Origin: Bacillota bacterium | GTDB taxonomy: Bacteria; Bacillota; Clostridia; DSM-8532 | Assembly: GCA_023443745.1 (NCBI GenBank) | Contig: JAEZTB010000042.1 | Span: 711,139-775,138, forward strand | Direction of reading: 5' to 3' | Length of the DNA stretch: 64,000 nt | In this document: positions 1 through 8,815 of the stretch, piece after piece | Layout of the letters: each line of letters starts with the position of its first letter | Numbering within the stretch: the stretch's first letter is position 1 | Notes under the pieces: generated by a model | Database searches by the model: none | Seen by the model: the letters and a program-made list of their open reading frames with translations, nothing else | What the model was told of the DNA's origin: nothing | Position numbers and translations under genes: made by a program

Positions 1-1
1 C

Positions 2-1120
2 CCCATTCTAACCCTGTATCTGCTTTACAAAGGGTTAAGCTTCACCGAGATGATGACCCTTCAATCCCTCTACTCCATTGCCGTTTTCGTGCTGGAAGTC
101 CCGACGGGCGCCGTGGGTGATTTGCTTGGGAGAAAAAAAAGCCTGATCCTTGCCGGTATTTCCATGACCCTGGGTACAGTGGCTTATATGACGGGTTCTC
201 ATTTTTTACAGTTCGCCCTTGGAGAGCTGTTATTTGCATGCGGAATGAGCTTTAAATCCGGGTCGGATACTTCCCTGGTTTACGATTCCTTGAAGAAGCT
301 TGATAGGGTCAAGGATTATGCAAGCATTCAGGGAAAGGGTGATTCATTTGCTCTGATTACCCAGATATTTGGATCAATAATTGCGGGTTTTATCTACGAA
401 ATGAATCCGGAATTTCCCTTATTGCTTTCAGCCGTATTCTTGATGATTTCAGCCGTAACAGCCCTGTTTTTCCACGAAGTAAAGACCTACGAGCATGAAG
501 AAAAGCCTGGCTATATCAAGCAGATCGTATTAAGCGGTCAATACCTGGCCGGTCATAAACGGGTTCGGTCCATTGTCATTTATTCTGTTTTCTTTTTTGT
601 TTTTTTTAGAATTGGGTTCTGGTTCTATCAGCCCTATTTTCAAGCCGTAAAAATTGATGCGGGCTATTTCGGTATTCTTTTTGCATTATTCAATCTTGTC
701 GCAGCTGTTTCAGCCCGGTTTTCCGAAAAGTTTATCAAAAAGACAAAAGGGAAATCTATGATAGCCCTTTCGGTCCTACTTTCGCTCTCATTCCTTCTTA
801 TGGGCCTCACCAGAATGTGGTATGGATTTATATTCATCTGTTTGCAGCAGATAGCCAGAGGGGTTCATCATCCTGTTTTCATGAAATATATGAATAAACA
901 TATTCCCAGCAATCAGAGATCCACAACACTTTCATTCAGCAGTTTACTGCAAAATTTGGCTGCCGCAGCTGCCTTCCCTTTAGCAGGCTACGCCATGGAC
1001 AGAATGGATGCTGTCAGCATTAATTTGTATACAGGGCTGATCATGCTTGTCGGTATCGTCTTTTTTCATTATTTTTTAAAAGGGCGGATGGCACTAGATA
1101 ATATGAAAATTCTTGAGTAA
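2..1120 (+). CDS. MFS transporter, 5' end outside window
   Basis: The reading frame is open to the left edge (in frame from base 2), so the true start lies outside; 372 residues are visible. It is a major facilitator superfamily membrane transporter. The visible N-terminus holds the end of TM1, TM2 and the family loop motif GDLLGRKKS between TM2 and TM3, followed by about ten further hydrophobic helices with a basic central loop (around residues 160-180). The full protein would be roughly 390-400 residues, normal for 12-TM MFS. Substrate cannot be read from sequence. The 3' end overlaps the convergent AEC permease gene by 27 bases. Confidence 0.85.
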   Translation, partial: PILTLYLLYKGLSFTEMMTLQSLYSIAVFVLEVPTGAVGDLLGRKKSLILAGISMTLGTVAYMTGSHFLQFALGELLFACGMSFKSGSDTSLVYDSLKKLDRVKDYASIQGKGDSFALITQIFGSIIAGFIYEMNPEFPLLLSAVFLMISAVTALFFHEVKTYEHEEKPGYIKQIVLSGQYLAGHKRVRSIVIYSVFFFVFFRIGFWFYQPYFQAVKIDAGYFGILFALFNLVAAVSARFSEKFIKKTKGKSMIALSVLLSLSFLLMGLTRMWYGFIFICLQQIARGVHHPVFMKYMNKHIPSNQRSTTLSFSSLLQNLAAAAAFPLAGYAMDRMDAVSINLYTGLIMLVGIVFFHYFLKGRMALDNMKILE

Positions 1121-2040
1121 AAGCAGTCCCACGAACATAGTGACGCTTGAAAAAACAGTGGTATACATAACCAGGAGTCCTGCAAGACTATCGTCGCTCT
1201 TCATGACCTTCGCCATGACAAAAGAGGAAACAGCCGTGGAGGAACCGAAAATGAAGTAGAGGGCCCCCATCTCAAAAGATGTAAAGTCGAAAAAAAGCAG
1301 TGCGGGTACAATGGCCAGCAAGGGGCTTAGTACAAGCTTGATAAAGCTGCCCCATAGGATCATGCCGGGCTTTGAAATCAGGCTTTTCAGCTCCAATTGG
1401 CCTCCCAGGGCAATAAGAGCCAGAGGGGTTGCCATTGAGGCCAGATCATCAATGACCTGGGATAAAAAAGGCGGAAAGTTAATACCCAGAAGGGATACAG
1501 CCACACCTGCAAGAGCACCCTTCACAATGGGGTTTCTCATGACCTCGGGCAAAACGCTGCGTATTCCTACTTTTTTATTTTCCGGTGAGAGGGCTGTGAG
1601 AATGATGAGGGAGATAATGTTAAAGGTAACGGCCGCAAAAGGAAGCAGCATGATTGTAGATAGACTACCTGTATTACCAAATACGTTGATAGAAAGAGAA
1701 ACTCCCATTAAGACGCAATTGCTGCGATAACTTCCTTGGATGAAAGCGCCGCAAGCCTGCCTGTCTTTAATGAAGCGTGGTGCAATAAGCCAGAGCAAAA
1801 GCCCTAATATCAGGCAAATAAAACGCCATAGCCAACAAATAGGGGATTAAAATTTAATGTGATGTCAATTTGATAAATTTGCCTGAACATGACCAGCGGA
1901 AAGAGATAATGAAAGACAAAATCACTGGATGTATCCATAAAATGCTGGTCAATGACTTTTTTCCGTTTTAAAAAAAAGCCCAGTACAATCATGATGAAAA
2001 GCGGAGCAATGGCACTGAATGCAAAAATGATATTCTGCAC
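1094..2040 (-). pseudogene. AEC-family (auxin efflux carrier-like) permease, frameshifted
   Basis: Two leftward frames together make one AEC permease of about 310 residues. The first (2040-1810) encodes the N-terminus with TM1-TM2 (IVLGFFLKRKKVID, typical of AEC proteins) and stops at GVLFA. The second continues in another frame from about 1825 to 1094, with the conserved stretch GAFIQGSYRSN followed by the C-terminal five-helix half. Protein similarity runs through the junction with no start codon or Shine-Dalgarno at the second piece (only a TTG at 1798), so a single-base indel around 1812-1826 (a T-rich run on the coding strand) explains it. It is either a recent pseudogene or a sequencing error. 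Family members export or import organic acids such as malate; the substrate here is unknown. Confidence 0.8.
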
Positions 2041-2108
2041 TATTTTATCCCCCTGTATGTAGAAGAGCTACAATAAAATCCCCAAAAAGGAACTACCCTT
2101 TTGGGGGA

Positions 2109-2287
2109 TTAATACGAAGTATCAATAACTTGGGAACCCGCTGCCTTTAGGGGTCACCTTTAGGCGTTCGAAATTTTAATTTCTCTTGCGGGTCTAGGCT
2201 TGTTAACGGGTCGAGTCTTGTTGGTGCTTCCGCACCCCTGTTGTTCGTTCTTTAAAGAACGAACTCTGGTAACGGGTAATGTTATTA
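2109..2287. repeat. Composite interspersed palindromic repeat (copy 1)
   Basis: This fills most of the 291-base gap between the AEC gene and the HAD gene. It begins with the end palindrome AATACGAAGTAT, carries the module CACCTTTAGGCGTTCGAAATTT shared with the copy at 33.3 kb, then a GTTCGTTC/GAACGAAC hairpin and the end module CTGGTAACGGGT-GTTATTAT. Just before it, 2079-2106 forms a CCCC-AAAAAGG/CCTTTTGGGG stem that could terminate leftward transcription from the thiamine operon. It belongs to the family described under findings. Confidence 0.75.
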
Positions 2288-2331
2288 TATCACAATATAG
2301 CATGAGCAGACAGTCTAAATAACCGATTTAT

Positions 2332-3009
2332 CTAAAAACTTGGCTCCACTCCCCCTTTAGTTACAGGCATAGGAGCATATTGAAAGTCATATAAACAACC
2401 ATCCGCTATTTTTGAAATATCCTCCCAATATAATTCTGAGTATTTGTCATAGACGCCATAGACTTTCATTCCTGCTTGTCGTGCGCTGCAAACAGCCGGA
2501 TAGATATCTTCGAATACAATACAATCTTTAGGAGCTGCTTGAATCTTTTCAGCCGCATAAAGAAACAGGTCGGGAAATTCCTTTCCTCGCGTTACATCCT
2601 CCGATGAACACAGGGCATCAAAAAGATCAATTATTCCATTATTCCGCAAAGCAGGTATATAAAGAACTGGTGGAAGGCCGGTAGCCACAGCCAGCTTGAT
2701 CCCCTGTGCCTTTAACTGCGTTAAATACTCCTTAGCATATGGCTTAGTCCGAACAGCATGACTGTATTTGTCCAGTGCCATGGCATTCCATTCAGAAATG
2801 ATCTCAGCCGGTTCTTCCGAAAATCCGAATAGTTTGATGGTGTATTCTGCCGCCTCCTTGAAGCTTCGGGCACAGATTTCATTAATATAGCCCTCAGGAA
2901 CAGCCAACCCGCGTTTTGCTAAAAATTCAATATCAATCTGTTCCCAAACATCCATGGAATCGAGGAGAGTACCGTCAAGGTCAAAAATAGCAGCCTTAAA
3001 ATCAATCAT
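2332..3009 (-). CDS. HAD-superfamily phosphatase, last gene of thiamine operon
   Basis: This is a 225-residue haloacid-dehalogenase-fold hydrolase of the beta-phosphoglucomutase-like subgroup. Motif I is FDLDGTLLDS (nucleophile and acid Asp near residues 10 and 12), followed by a helical cap, motif II in AVATG, the Lys of motif III in TRGKEFPD, and motif IV as FEDIYPA. The start has AGGAGG six bases upstream and overlaps the end of thiE by eight bases, implying translational coupling. Its place in a riboswitch-controlled thiamine-salvage operon suggests a phosphatase acting on a thiamine intermediate (for example thiamine phosphate) or housecleaning of HMP phosphates, but sequence alone does not give the substrate. 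Confidence 0.85.
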   Translation of the reverse strand: MIDFKAAIFDLDGTLLDSMDVWEQIDIEFLAKRGLAVPEGYINEICARSFKEAAEYTIKLFGFSEEPAEIISEWNAMALDKYSHAVRTKPYAKEYLTQLKAQGIKLAVATGLPPVLYIPALRNNGIIDLFDALCSSEDVTRGKEFPDLFLYAAEKIQAAPKDCIVFEDIYPAVCSARQAGMKVYGVYDKYSELYWEDISKIADGCLYDFQYAPMPVTKGGVEPSF

Positions 3010-3646
3010 TCCATTCCTCCTGTAGAAACAAATTTTTTAGTTCCTTTGCCGCAGCCTGTATATCCTTTGCAGAAAGGATAGCGGAAACCACGGCCAAGCC
3101 GTTAATTCCTGTACCCATAAAATTCGGGATTGTTGTTTGATTGATACCACCAATTACCACAATTGGTATGGATACCTCCCTGCGTATTTGCCCAAGCTCA
3201 TTCATTGATACCAGTTGTGCATCTGTTTTTGTCCCTGTTGCAAACATGGCTCCCACGCCAAGATAATCCGCGCCATCAGCCTGTGCCTGTTTCGCTTCCT
3301 TTAAAGTGGAAGCGGAGACACCGAGAATTTTATTCGCTCCGATCAGCCGCCGGACGGTTGCCGCGGAAAGATCGTCCTGACCAACATGTACGCCTGCGGC
3401 ATCAACAGCAAGGGCAATATCCACACGGTCATTGATGATAAGGGGAATGTCGTACCGGTCCGTTACGCTCTTGACGCTTTGAGCAATGTTAAAAAATTCA
3501 AGGGAAGATGCGGTCTTTTCCCTGAGCTGTACCAATGTACAGCCGCCCCGGACAGCACTTTCCACCGCCTCTTCCAGCGAAGGGGCATTCATGAGTCTGC
3601 GGTCGGTCACAAGATAAAGAGAATAATCCACGTTATGCTTCATCAT
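3002..3646 (-). CDS. thiE: Thiamine-phosphate synthase
   Basis: ThiE joins HMP pyrophosphate and hydroxyethylthiazole phosphate to form thiamine phosphate in the cytosol. The 214-residue length is typical. Diagnostic segments are YLVTDR at the N-terminus, the phosphate-binding VQLREK, the INDR-DIALAVDAAGVHVGQDDL loop, and the C-terminal VVIGGIN and VVSAI phosphate grip of the TIM barrel. The start at 3646 is chosen because AAAGGA lies seven bases upstream; a second ATG follows immediately. It overlaps the end of thiM by 14 bases and the start of the HAD gene by eight, so all are one transcript under the TPP riboswitch. Confidence 0.95.
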   Translation of the reverse strand: MMKHNVDYSLYLVTDRRLMNAPSLEEAVESAVRGGCTLVQLREKTASSLEFFNIAQSVKSVTDRYDIPLIINDRVDIALAVDAAGVHVGQDDLSAATVRRLIGANKILGVSASTLKEAKQAQADGADYLGVGAMFATGTKTDAQLVSMNELGQIRREVSIPIVVIGGINQTTIPNFMGTGINGLAVVSAILSAKDIQAAAKELKNLFLQEEWND

Positions 3647-4448
3647 ATTTCATCCTTTCGTGCAGCGTATTTGCATCCAGCTTACTGATTGCATCCAGAA
3701 TCCCCATATGGAAACTGCCATACCCTGCCTGACCGGATTTCTCATAAGCCAGCTCACCCGCAATGCCCATGCAAAGCAACGCCGCAACAGTTCCCTCGAA
3801 TGCCTGATTCGGTATGGCTCCACAAAACGCGCCAATCAGGGATGAACACATGCAGCCCGTTCCCGTCACACCGGAAAGGGCAGAATGCCCGTTGTGAATA
3901 TGGATGGTGCGACCCCCATCGGAAACCGTATCCACGGCACCTGTGATTGCAATCACGCAGCCCAGCCTTTGCGCTAAATTCCGGGCAATTTCCCCAGCGT
4001 CACCGCCATCCTGTTCCGAAGCATCAACTCCTTTAGTATTAGCGGAAAGCCCTGCAATGTAGCGGATCTCCGAGAGATTGCCTCGTACCACGGCAACCTT
4101 GACCCCGTCGAGGATGCGTTCAACAGTTTCATTGCGCATTTTGGATGCTCCGGCTCCTACGGGATCAAATACCACAGGAACACCGATTTGATTAGCGCTC
4201 TCCCCGGCAATCATCATTGATTCTACCGTCCGGTTGTTAAGCGTTCCGATATTAAGCACCACTGAAGATGCAATAGCGGCAATGTCGCCCGCTTCCTCTG
4301 CAGCATCCGCCATAATGGGCGATGCACCGATGGCCAGCGTGATGTTGGCGCAGTCATTTACGGTCACGTAGTTGGTAATATGATGAACCAGCGGCTTTTT
4401 GCTGCGCACAAGGGCAAGCAGCCGAGTAAATTCATTCTTATTCGTCAT
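3633..4448 (-). CDS. thiM: Hydroxyethylthiazole kinase
   Basis: ThiM phosphorylates 4-methyl-5-(2-hydroxyethyl)thiazole with ATP, the thiazole-salvage step. The 271-residue protein has the ribokinase-like fold features of the family: HHITNYVTVNDCAN, GASPIMADAAEE, VFDPVGAGAS, VVRGNLSEI and the catalytic GVTGTGCMCSS anion hole with its Cys. The gene lies 27 bases after thiD and overlaps thiE. No thiC or thiG is in the window, so the operon by itself supports salvage rather than de novo synthesis. Confidence 0.95.
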   Translation of the reverse strand: MTNKNEFTRLLALVRSKKPLVHHITNYVTVNDCANITLAIGASPIMADAAEEAGDIAAIASSVVLNIGTLNNRTVESMMIAGESANQIGVPVVFDPVGAGASKMRNETVERILDGVKVAVVRGNLSEIRYIAGLSANTKGVDASEQDGGDAGEIARNLAQRLGCVIAITGAVDTVSDGGRTIHIHNGHSALSGVTGTGCMCSSLIGAFCGAIPNQAFEGTVAALLCMGIAGELAYEKSGQAGYGSFHMGILDAISKLDANTLHERMKYDEA

Positions 4449-4475
4449 GTTTATTTCCCCCTTATTTTACAACGT

Positions 4476-5285
4476 TTAATATACCGAATGATGTAAGCCA
4501 TTTTTATACAGATCATAAAAATGGTGTGTCGGCCCATTTCCCTTGCCAATAGCCAGGGAATGTTCAATGGCTGTTGTGACATACTGCTTTGCACGCTCTG
4601 TAGCTTCCGGTACAGATAGCCCAAGGGCTAGGTTGGATGCGATAGCTGAGGAAAAAGTGCAACCGGTGCCGTGTGTGTTTTTGGTGTTGATGCGCTGCGT
4701 TTCATAATAGTAAAAATGCTGTCCGTCATATAAGACATCTACTGCATTTCCTTCAGCATGTCCTCCTTTGACGATGATACTTTTACAACCCATTTCATGA
4801 ATCCGTTTCGCGGCAGTTTCCATGTCACCTATATTAAGGATGCTCATACGTGAGATTTTTTCCGCTTCCGGAATGTTGGGAGTGAGAACATCCGCACAAG
4901 GAATAATAACCTTGATCAACGTATCTACGGCATCCGGGTTCATCAGAGGGCAGCCGTTTTTTGCATACATCACAGGATCAATCACAATATTCCCTGGGCC
5001 ATATTGATGAAGCTTTTCTGCAACCGCCTCCATACAGGATGGCGTGGACAACATCCCGATTTTTACGGCATCCACTTCGATGTCCTCAAACACGGCGTCA
5101 ATTTGCTTTTGGATCATATCCGGCGTAATGTCCTGTATGTCGATAACACGGCTTGTATTCTCGGCTACCACCGATACGATTACGCTCATGCCAAAAACGC
5201 CATGGGCGGAAAATGTTTTGAGATCGGCCTGTATTCCAGCGCCGCCACTACAATCCGATCCTGCAATACTCAATACTTTTTTCAT
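4476..5285 (-). CDS. thiD: Hydroxymethylpyrimidine/phosphomethylpyrimidine kinase
   Basis: ThiD phosphorylates HMP and HMP phosphate to the pyrophosphate used by ThiE. The 269-residue protein carries the ribokinase-family signatures SIAGSDCSGGAGIQADLKTF at the N-terminus (substrate loop), VIDPVMYAKNG, TPNIPEAE and the catalytic NTHGTGCTFSSAIAS near the C-terminus. AAGGAGG lies eight bases before the ATG. It is the first gene of the thiD-thiM-thiE-HAD operon, directly downstream of a TPP riboswitch whose terminator ends just before this ribosome binding site. Confidence 0.95.
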   Translation of the reverse strand: MKKVLSIAGSDCSGGAGIQADLKTFSAHGVFGMSVIVSVVAENTSRVIDIQDITPDMIQKQIDAVFEDIEVDAVKIGMLSTPSCMEAVAEKLHQYGPGNIVIDPVMYAKNGCPLMNPDAVDTLIKVIIPCADVLTPNIPEAEKISRMSILNIGDMETAAKRIHEMGCKSIIVKGGHAEGNAVDVLYDGQHFYYYETQRINTKNTHGTGCTFSSAIASNLALGLSVPEATERAKQYVTTAIEHSLAIGKGNGPTHHFYDLYKNGLHHSVY

Positions 5286-5308
5286 TAAAAATCCTCCTTA
5301 AAAAATAA

Positions 5309-5336
5309 GGTGCCTTCCGAAATATCGGAAAGCACC
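5309..5336 (-). terminator. Riboswitch-controlled intrinsic terminator
   Basis: Read leftward, GGGTGCTTTCCG and CGGAAGGCACC pair into a 10-12 bp stem with a short AT loop, followed by a U-rich run (TTATTTTTTA, 5308-5299). It sits between the TPP aptamer and the thiD ribosome binding site, as expected for a transcription-terminating expression platform that turns the operon off when TPP is bound. Confidence 0.8.
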
Positions 5337-5354
5337 CAATTGAACATCGTGTAA

Positions 5355-5432
5355 TGCTTCCCTACGTCGGTCTTAACCAACAGGTTCAAAGGGTCAGGTT
5401 TTACCTTCTCAACTCAAAAGAGTTCCCCCGCA
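5355..5432 (-). promoter_or_regulatory. TPP riboswitch aptamer (THI element)
   Basis: The leftward strand shows the conserved THI-box pieces in order: GGGGGAACTC, then TTGAGA, then the CCTGACCCTTTGAACCTG block, and finally GACGTAGGGAA. These make up the P2-P5 arms and TPP-binding core. It lies in the thiD leader with a terminator after it, so it should repress thiD-thiM-thiE-HAD transcription by premature termination when TPP is plentiful. Confidence 0.93.
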
Positions 5433-5473
5433 AAAAGTTAGCAATATTCAGTTATGGTTGAATCGTTAAAGCT

Positions 5474-6601
5474 TTACCTGCAGAATTTATGGAAACGTAA
5501 AATATCATTCACTGTGGAGGTTAAATCCTGCTTGCTGCGAAGACTTGCTTTTTCAAAAGGTATGGCTAACCGATTAATGCTGAAAATTGCGGTGACGCCT
5601 TTATCATAAGCCGCCGTCGCATCGTCTCCCACATCGCCTACCACGGCTACTACCGGGACATTTTGCTTCACCGATCTTTGAGACACACCAATGACCACCT
5701 TGCCCCGGAGACTCTGGCCATCGATTTTCCCCTCACCGGTAAAGACAAGGTCCGCTCCTTTCAGAATATCCTCAAACTGAACCAGATCCAATACCGTCTG
5801 GATTCCAGCCTTCAGTTCCCCCCCAAGGAAAGCAGCTATACCGGCTCCCATGGCACCAGCCGCTCCTGCGCCCGGTAGTTGAGAAACATCTATACCCAAA
5901 TCTTTGGTGATTTGTTCAGAAAGCGCTTTTAAATTTTCGTCCAACAGCTCAACCATCGCAGCATCGGCTCCTTTTTGCGGACCGAAGATATAGGCGGCAC
6001 CTGTTTTTCCGAACATGGGATTATCAATATCACACATTGCCGTAATTTTACAGTCCTTAAGCAGTTCCTTTGCCGAATTGGCATCTATGGCTTTTATCTG
6101 AGATAAAGTCCCTCCGGTAGGTATAAAGGCCTTTCCTTCACTGTTGAGGAATTGCACACCCAGAGCGGCAGCCATACCGGTACCCCCGTCATTGGTACAG
6201 CTTCCGCCCAAACCAATGATAAGCTCACGGCAACCATTTTCAACAGCATGCCGTATCATTTCTCCAACACCGTAAGTGGTGGTCAACGCCGGGTTTTCTC
6301 TTCCCTTGACCAAAGGCAAACCGGCTGCCTGGGCCATCTCAATGACTGCGGTATTCCCAAATCGGGCATAAAAGCAATCCTGCTTCTCCTGATAAGGACC
6401 GTTGACCGTTATGGAGACACGGTCTCCTTTCATAGCATGTAGAAAACAATCCACAGTACCTTCCCCGCCATCGGCAACGGGTATTGTCACAACCTGACAA
6501 TCAGGATAATAATCCAAAACTCTGGATTTTATGATTTCACAAATTTCCACTGACGAAAGGGTGCCCTTAAAGGAATCCGGAATGATAACGCATTTCTTCA
6601 T
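5474..6601 (-). CDS. glxK: Glycerate 2-kinase (GlxK/GarK family)
   Basis: This enzyme phosphorylates D-glycerate with ATP, normally to 2-phosphoglycerate, feeding lower glycolysis. The 375-residue length matches the family. Recognisable segments are PDSFKGTLSS at the N-terminus, PVADGGEGTVD, GLGGSCTNDGGTGMAAALG in the middle and FTGEGKIDGQSLRGKVV near the C-terminus. AAAAGGAG lies upstream of the start. A sigma-A promoter with a palindromic operator sits directly upstream, the same operator as in front of the ABC-importer operon at 29 kb, which suggests common control. The reductase gene upstream (same strand) also makes D-glycerate. Confidence 0.93.
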   Translation of the reverse strand: MKKCVIIPDSFKGTLSSVEICEIIKSRVLDYYPDCQVVTIPVADGGEGTVDCFLHAMKGDRVSITVNGPYQEKQDCFYARFGNTAVIEMAQAAGLPLVKGRENPALTTTYGVGEMIRHAVENGCRELIIGLGGSCTNDGGTGMAAALGVQFLNSEGKAFIPTGGTLSQIKAIDANSAKELLKDCKITAMCDIDNPMFGKTGAAYIFGPQKGADAAMVELLDENLKALSEQITKDLGIDVSQLPGAGAAGAMGAGIAAFLGGELKAGIQTVLDLVQFEDILKGADLVFTGEGKIDGQSLRGKVVIGVSQRSVKQNVPVVAVVGDVGDDATAAYDKGVTAIFSINRLAIPFEKASLRSKQDLTSTVNDILRFHKFCR

Positions 6602-6621
6602 TGCTTAATCTCCTTTTGATA

Positions 6622-6670
6622 ACGTCATACGTCCTATGTTTACTATATAATGAGAACAATCTCATTTCAA
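6622..6670 (-). promoter_or_regulatory. Promoter of glycerate kinase with candidate GntR operator
   Basis: On the leftward strand TTGAAA (6670-6665) and TATAGT (6647-6642) are separated by 17 bases. Immediately downstream of the -10, at 6622-6633, is ACGTCATACGTC (plus-strand reading), a near-palindrome ACGT-CAT-ACGT. The same 12-mer occurs at 29051-29062 in the importer promoter. An operator in this position would block initiation. That the GntR protein at 29.2 kb binds it is inferred. Confidence 0.65.
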
Positions 6671-6752
6671 CCTTAGTTTTAGCATTATTGATATTATACT
6701 CGTTTTTTTTGCTGAATTCTCCCCAATATGGGGACATTGTATCTTCTGCTTG

Positions 6753-7643
6753 TTAATTCTCTCGGCCTATTTTTGTGTTTGCAATTTTCTCATAATATTT
6801 AGCAATTGCGCTATGATCGTCCTGTCCACACCCGTCGGCATGCAAGGCTTGAAGCATTTCCATAACAGATGCTGTCAAAGGCAAAGGGGCACCTACACTA
6901 TGACCTGTTTCCAATGCATTATTCAAATCCTTGATATGAAGATCAAGTTTAAATCCGGGTTTATAATTGCCTGCCATGATCATGGGGGCCTTTGCATTTA
7001 TGACTGTGCTTCCTGCAAGACCGCCTTTAATAGCTTCAAAGACCAGCTGGGGATCCACACCCGCTTTTTCCGCCAGCATAAAGGCCTCGGAAACAGCCGC
7101 AATATTCAGCGCGACAATGACCTGATTGGCCAGTTTTGTGGTATTTCCCGCACCAATATCCCCACAGCGCACCACTGATGCACCCATGGTCTCCAAAAGC
7201 GGCTTGAACTCATCAAAAACCTCCTTATCACCACCCACCATAAAGGAAAGGGTTCCGTCAATGGCCTTTGGTTCACCTCCGCTCACAGGAGCATCCAGCA
7301 TTTTTACACCCTTTTTAGCCAACTCTCTTGCGATTTCCTGAGATGCTATTGGACTGATACTACTCATATCAATAAAAGTGGATCCTTCTTTTATACTCTC
7401 AATGACGCCGCCTTCACCAAGCATGACGGATTTTACCTGTGGTGAGTCAGGCAGCATGGTTAAGATAACATCGCAATTAGCCCCGATTTCTTTAGCACTG
7501 GCAGCTATCTTTGCACCAGCTGCCACCATTTCGGCTGCCGTATCCTTGTTTGAACTAAATACCGTTAGGTCATACCCCGCTTTTAAAATATTCTTGGCCA
7601 TAGGCTTCCCCATGATTCCCAAACCGATTAAACCAATTTTCAT
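6753..7643 (-). CDS. garR: 2-hydroxy-3-oxopropionate (tartronate semialdehyde) reductase family
   Basis: This is an NAD(P)-dependent beta-hydroxyacid dehydrogenase of 296 residues, the usual length. Seen: the Rossmann motif GLIGLGIMGKPMAKN at the N-terminus, the substrate-binding DAPVSGGEPKA, and the catalytic Lys region GAGNTTKLANQV (the Lys about residue 170). The closest functional label is reduction of tartronate semialdehyde to D-glycerate, which fits the adjacent glycerate kinase. Other members act on 3-hydroxyisobutyrate, so substrate is an inference from context. AAGGAG precedes the start; the promoter must lie in the short gap shared with the divergent AraC gene. Confidence 0.88.
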   Translation of the reverse strand: MKIGLIGLGIMGKPMAKNILKAGYDLTVFSSNKDTAAEMVAAGAKIAASAKEIGANCDVILTMLPDSPQVKSVMLGEGGVIESIKEGSTFIDMSSISPIASQEIARELAKKGVKMLDAPVSGGEPKAIDGTLSFMVGGDKEVFDEFKPLLETMGASVVRCGDIGAGNTTKLANQVIVALNIAAVSEAFMLAEKAGVDPQLVFEAIKGGLAGSTVINAKAPMIMAGNYKPGFKLDLHIKDLNNALETGHSVGAPLPLTASVMEMLQALHADGCGQDDHSAIAKYYEKIANTKIGREN

Positions 7644-7797
7644 AAGGTAACTCCTTCCAAATAAATATCCGAGACAAGCGTTGGATGCCTCAACTCATTT
7701 TATCATATATGCCGGCTATCTGCTTATCTGCATTGGCATTGAACATTTTTTTCATTTCTCCCATTTATACTGTATAATTAAAATATTGAGGTATTTT
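7644..7797. promoter_or_regulatory. Divergent promoter region garR / araC-type gene
   Basis: This 154-base gap separates the leftward reductase gene and the rightward AraC gene. For the AraC gene a TATAAT is seen at 7773-7778 with a weak TTCATT 17 bases upstream, and GAGGT at 7788-7792 is the ribosome binding site. I could not identify a convincing -35/-10 pair for the reductase. Confidence 0.5.
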
Positions 7798-8682
7798 ATG
7801 TTGGATTTATACTTTTCAAACTCCGATACAGCCATCCAATACGAACATAACAGAACCAATAACTACGCTGCCGATTTCCATTTGCACAACAGGTTTGAGA
7901 TCTATTTCTTTATATCCGGTTCTGTGAACTACTTTATTGAGAAAAATATCTATCCTCTCAAATATGGGGATTTGTTTGTCATGAACAGCCACGAAATACA
8001 TAAACCCTCTTTCCTTAACAATCAAACCTATGAAAGAATTACCCTTCATTTTGATCCTGCCACACCTCAATTATTCAATACCAGCAATTTCAACCTTCTC
8101 AATTGCTTTTTAAATAGGCCCATAGGAGAGCAGAATAAAATTAATCTCAATCCAGAGCAGATTAATGATGTACTACGGATTTTTCAAAAGCTGGAGAGTT
8201 TGAAAAATGGGTCGTCAGAATCTTTAAAGATACTTAAGCTAACTTATTTTATAGAGCTTCTTGTGTTTCTCAACAACGCGTTTATGAACAGTCATTTGAT
8301 GGAAGATCATTCCAACATTCCAGAAAAACTAATACCGATACTTGATTATATCAATGGAAATCTTGAGGGCGACCTTTCTTTAGAGTTTCTTGAAAAAAGA
8401 TTCTATATTAATGGCTCATACTTGAGCAGACTCTTTAAAAAGAGCACAGGCAGCACCATACATGAGTATATTATCTATAAAAGGATATCAAAGGCCAAAA
8501 AGCTCCTAACAGAGGGTTTCAGCGCCACCGAGTCCGCTTTTATGTGCGGCTTCAATGATTTCTCGAATTTTTCAAGGCTGTTTAAGCGTACTGTAGGGGT
8601 TTCATTGCGGCAGTATAAGACCGAAGCGAAAAACAGTTTCAGTCCTATTGTGAATACAACAAGGTCTAATCAGCCTACATAA
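7798..8682 (+). CDS. AraC-family transcriptional regulator
   Basis: A 294-residue AraC/XylS regulator. The N-terminal half is a cupin-like sugar-sensing domain (HLHNRFEIYFFISG, YGDLFVMNSHEIHKP). The C-terminal 100 residues hold the two helix-turn-helix motifs, the first around LSLEFLEKRFYINGSYLSRLFK and the second in the family signature ISKAKKLLTEGFSATESAFMCGFNDFSNFSRLFKR. The ATG at 7798 is chosen over an upstream in-frame TTG at 7681 because it has GAGGT five bases away and gives the standard family N-terminus. It lies directly before, and on the same strand as, the isomerase/oxidoreductase genes and probably activates them. Confidence 0.9.
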   Translation: MLDLYFSNSDTAIQYEHNRTNNYAADFHLHNRFEIYFFISGSVNYFIEKNIYPLKYGDLFVMNSHEIHKPSFLNNQTYERITLHFDPATPQLFNTSNFNLLNCFLNRPIGEQNKINLNPEQINDVLRIFQKLESLKNGSSESLKILKLTYFIELLVFLNNAFMNSHLMEDHSNIPEKLIPILDYINGNLEGDLSLEFLEKRFYINGSYLSRLFKKSTGSTIHEYIIYKRISKAKKLLTEGFSATESAFMCGFNDFSNFSRLFKRTVGVSLRQYKTEAKNSFSPIVNTTRSNQPT

Positions 8683-8743
8683 AAAGTCAAAAAAAGCAAT
8701 GTCATAATCAGAAAAGGCCAAGTTTTAGGGTTTAACTGTATCC

Positions 8744-8798
8744 TATAATCAAGGTAAGGAGCAGATGTACCCGGGAACCTTGTTACTTCGTAATAAGA
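8744..8798 (+). promoter_or_regulatory. Candidate promoter with partial repeat, leader of isomerase cluster
   Basis: TATAAT at 8744-8749 has no good -35, as is common for promoters that need an AraC activator. It is followed at 8765-8798 by a half copy of the interspersed repeat, GTACCCGGGAACCTTGTTAC-TTCGTAATAA, ending just before the AGGAGG of the first isomerase gene. The repeat fragment would therefore lie in the 5' leader. Confidence 0.5.
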
Positions 8799-8815
8799 TT
8801 AGGAGGTCAAGTTTT

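Noticed and set aside
7681..7797. N-terminal extension of the AraC gene from a TTG
   Set aside because: No ribosome binding site, and the extension covers promoter sequence; the ATG at 7798 has a good site and normal family N-terminus.
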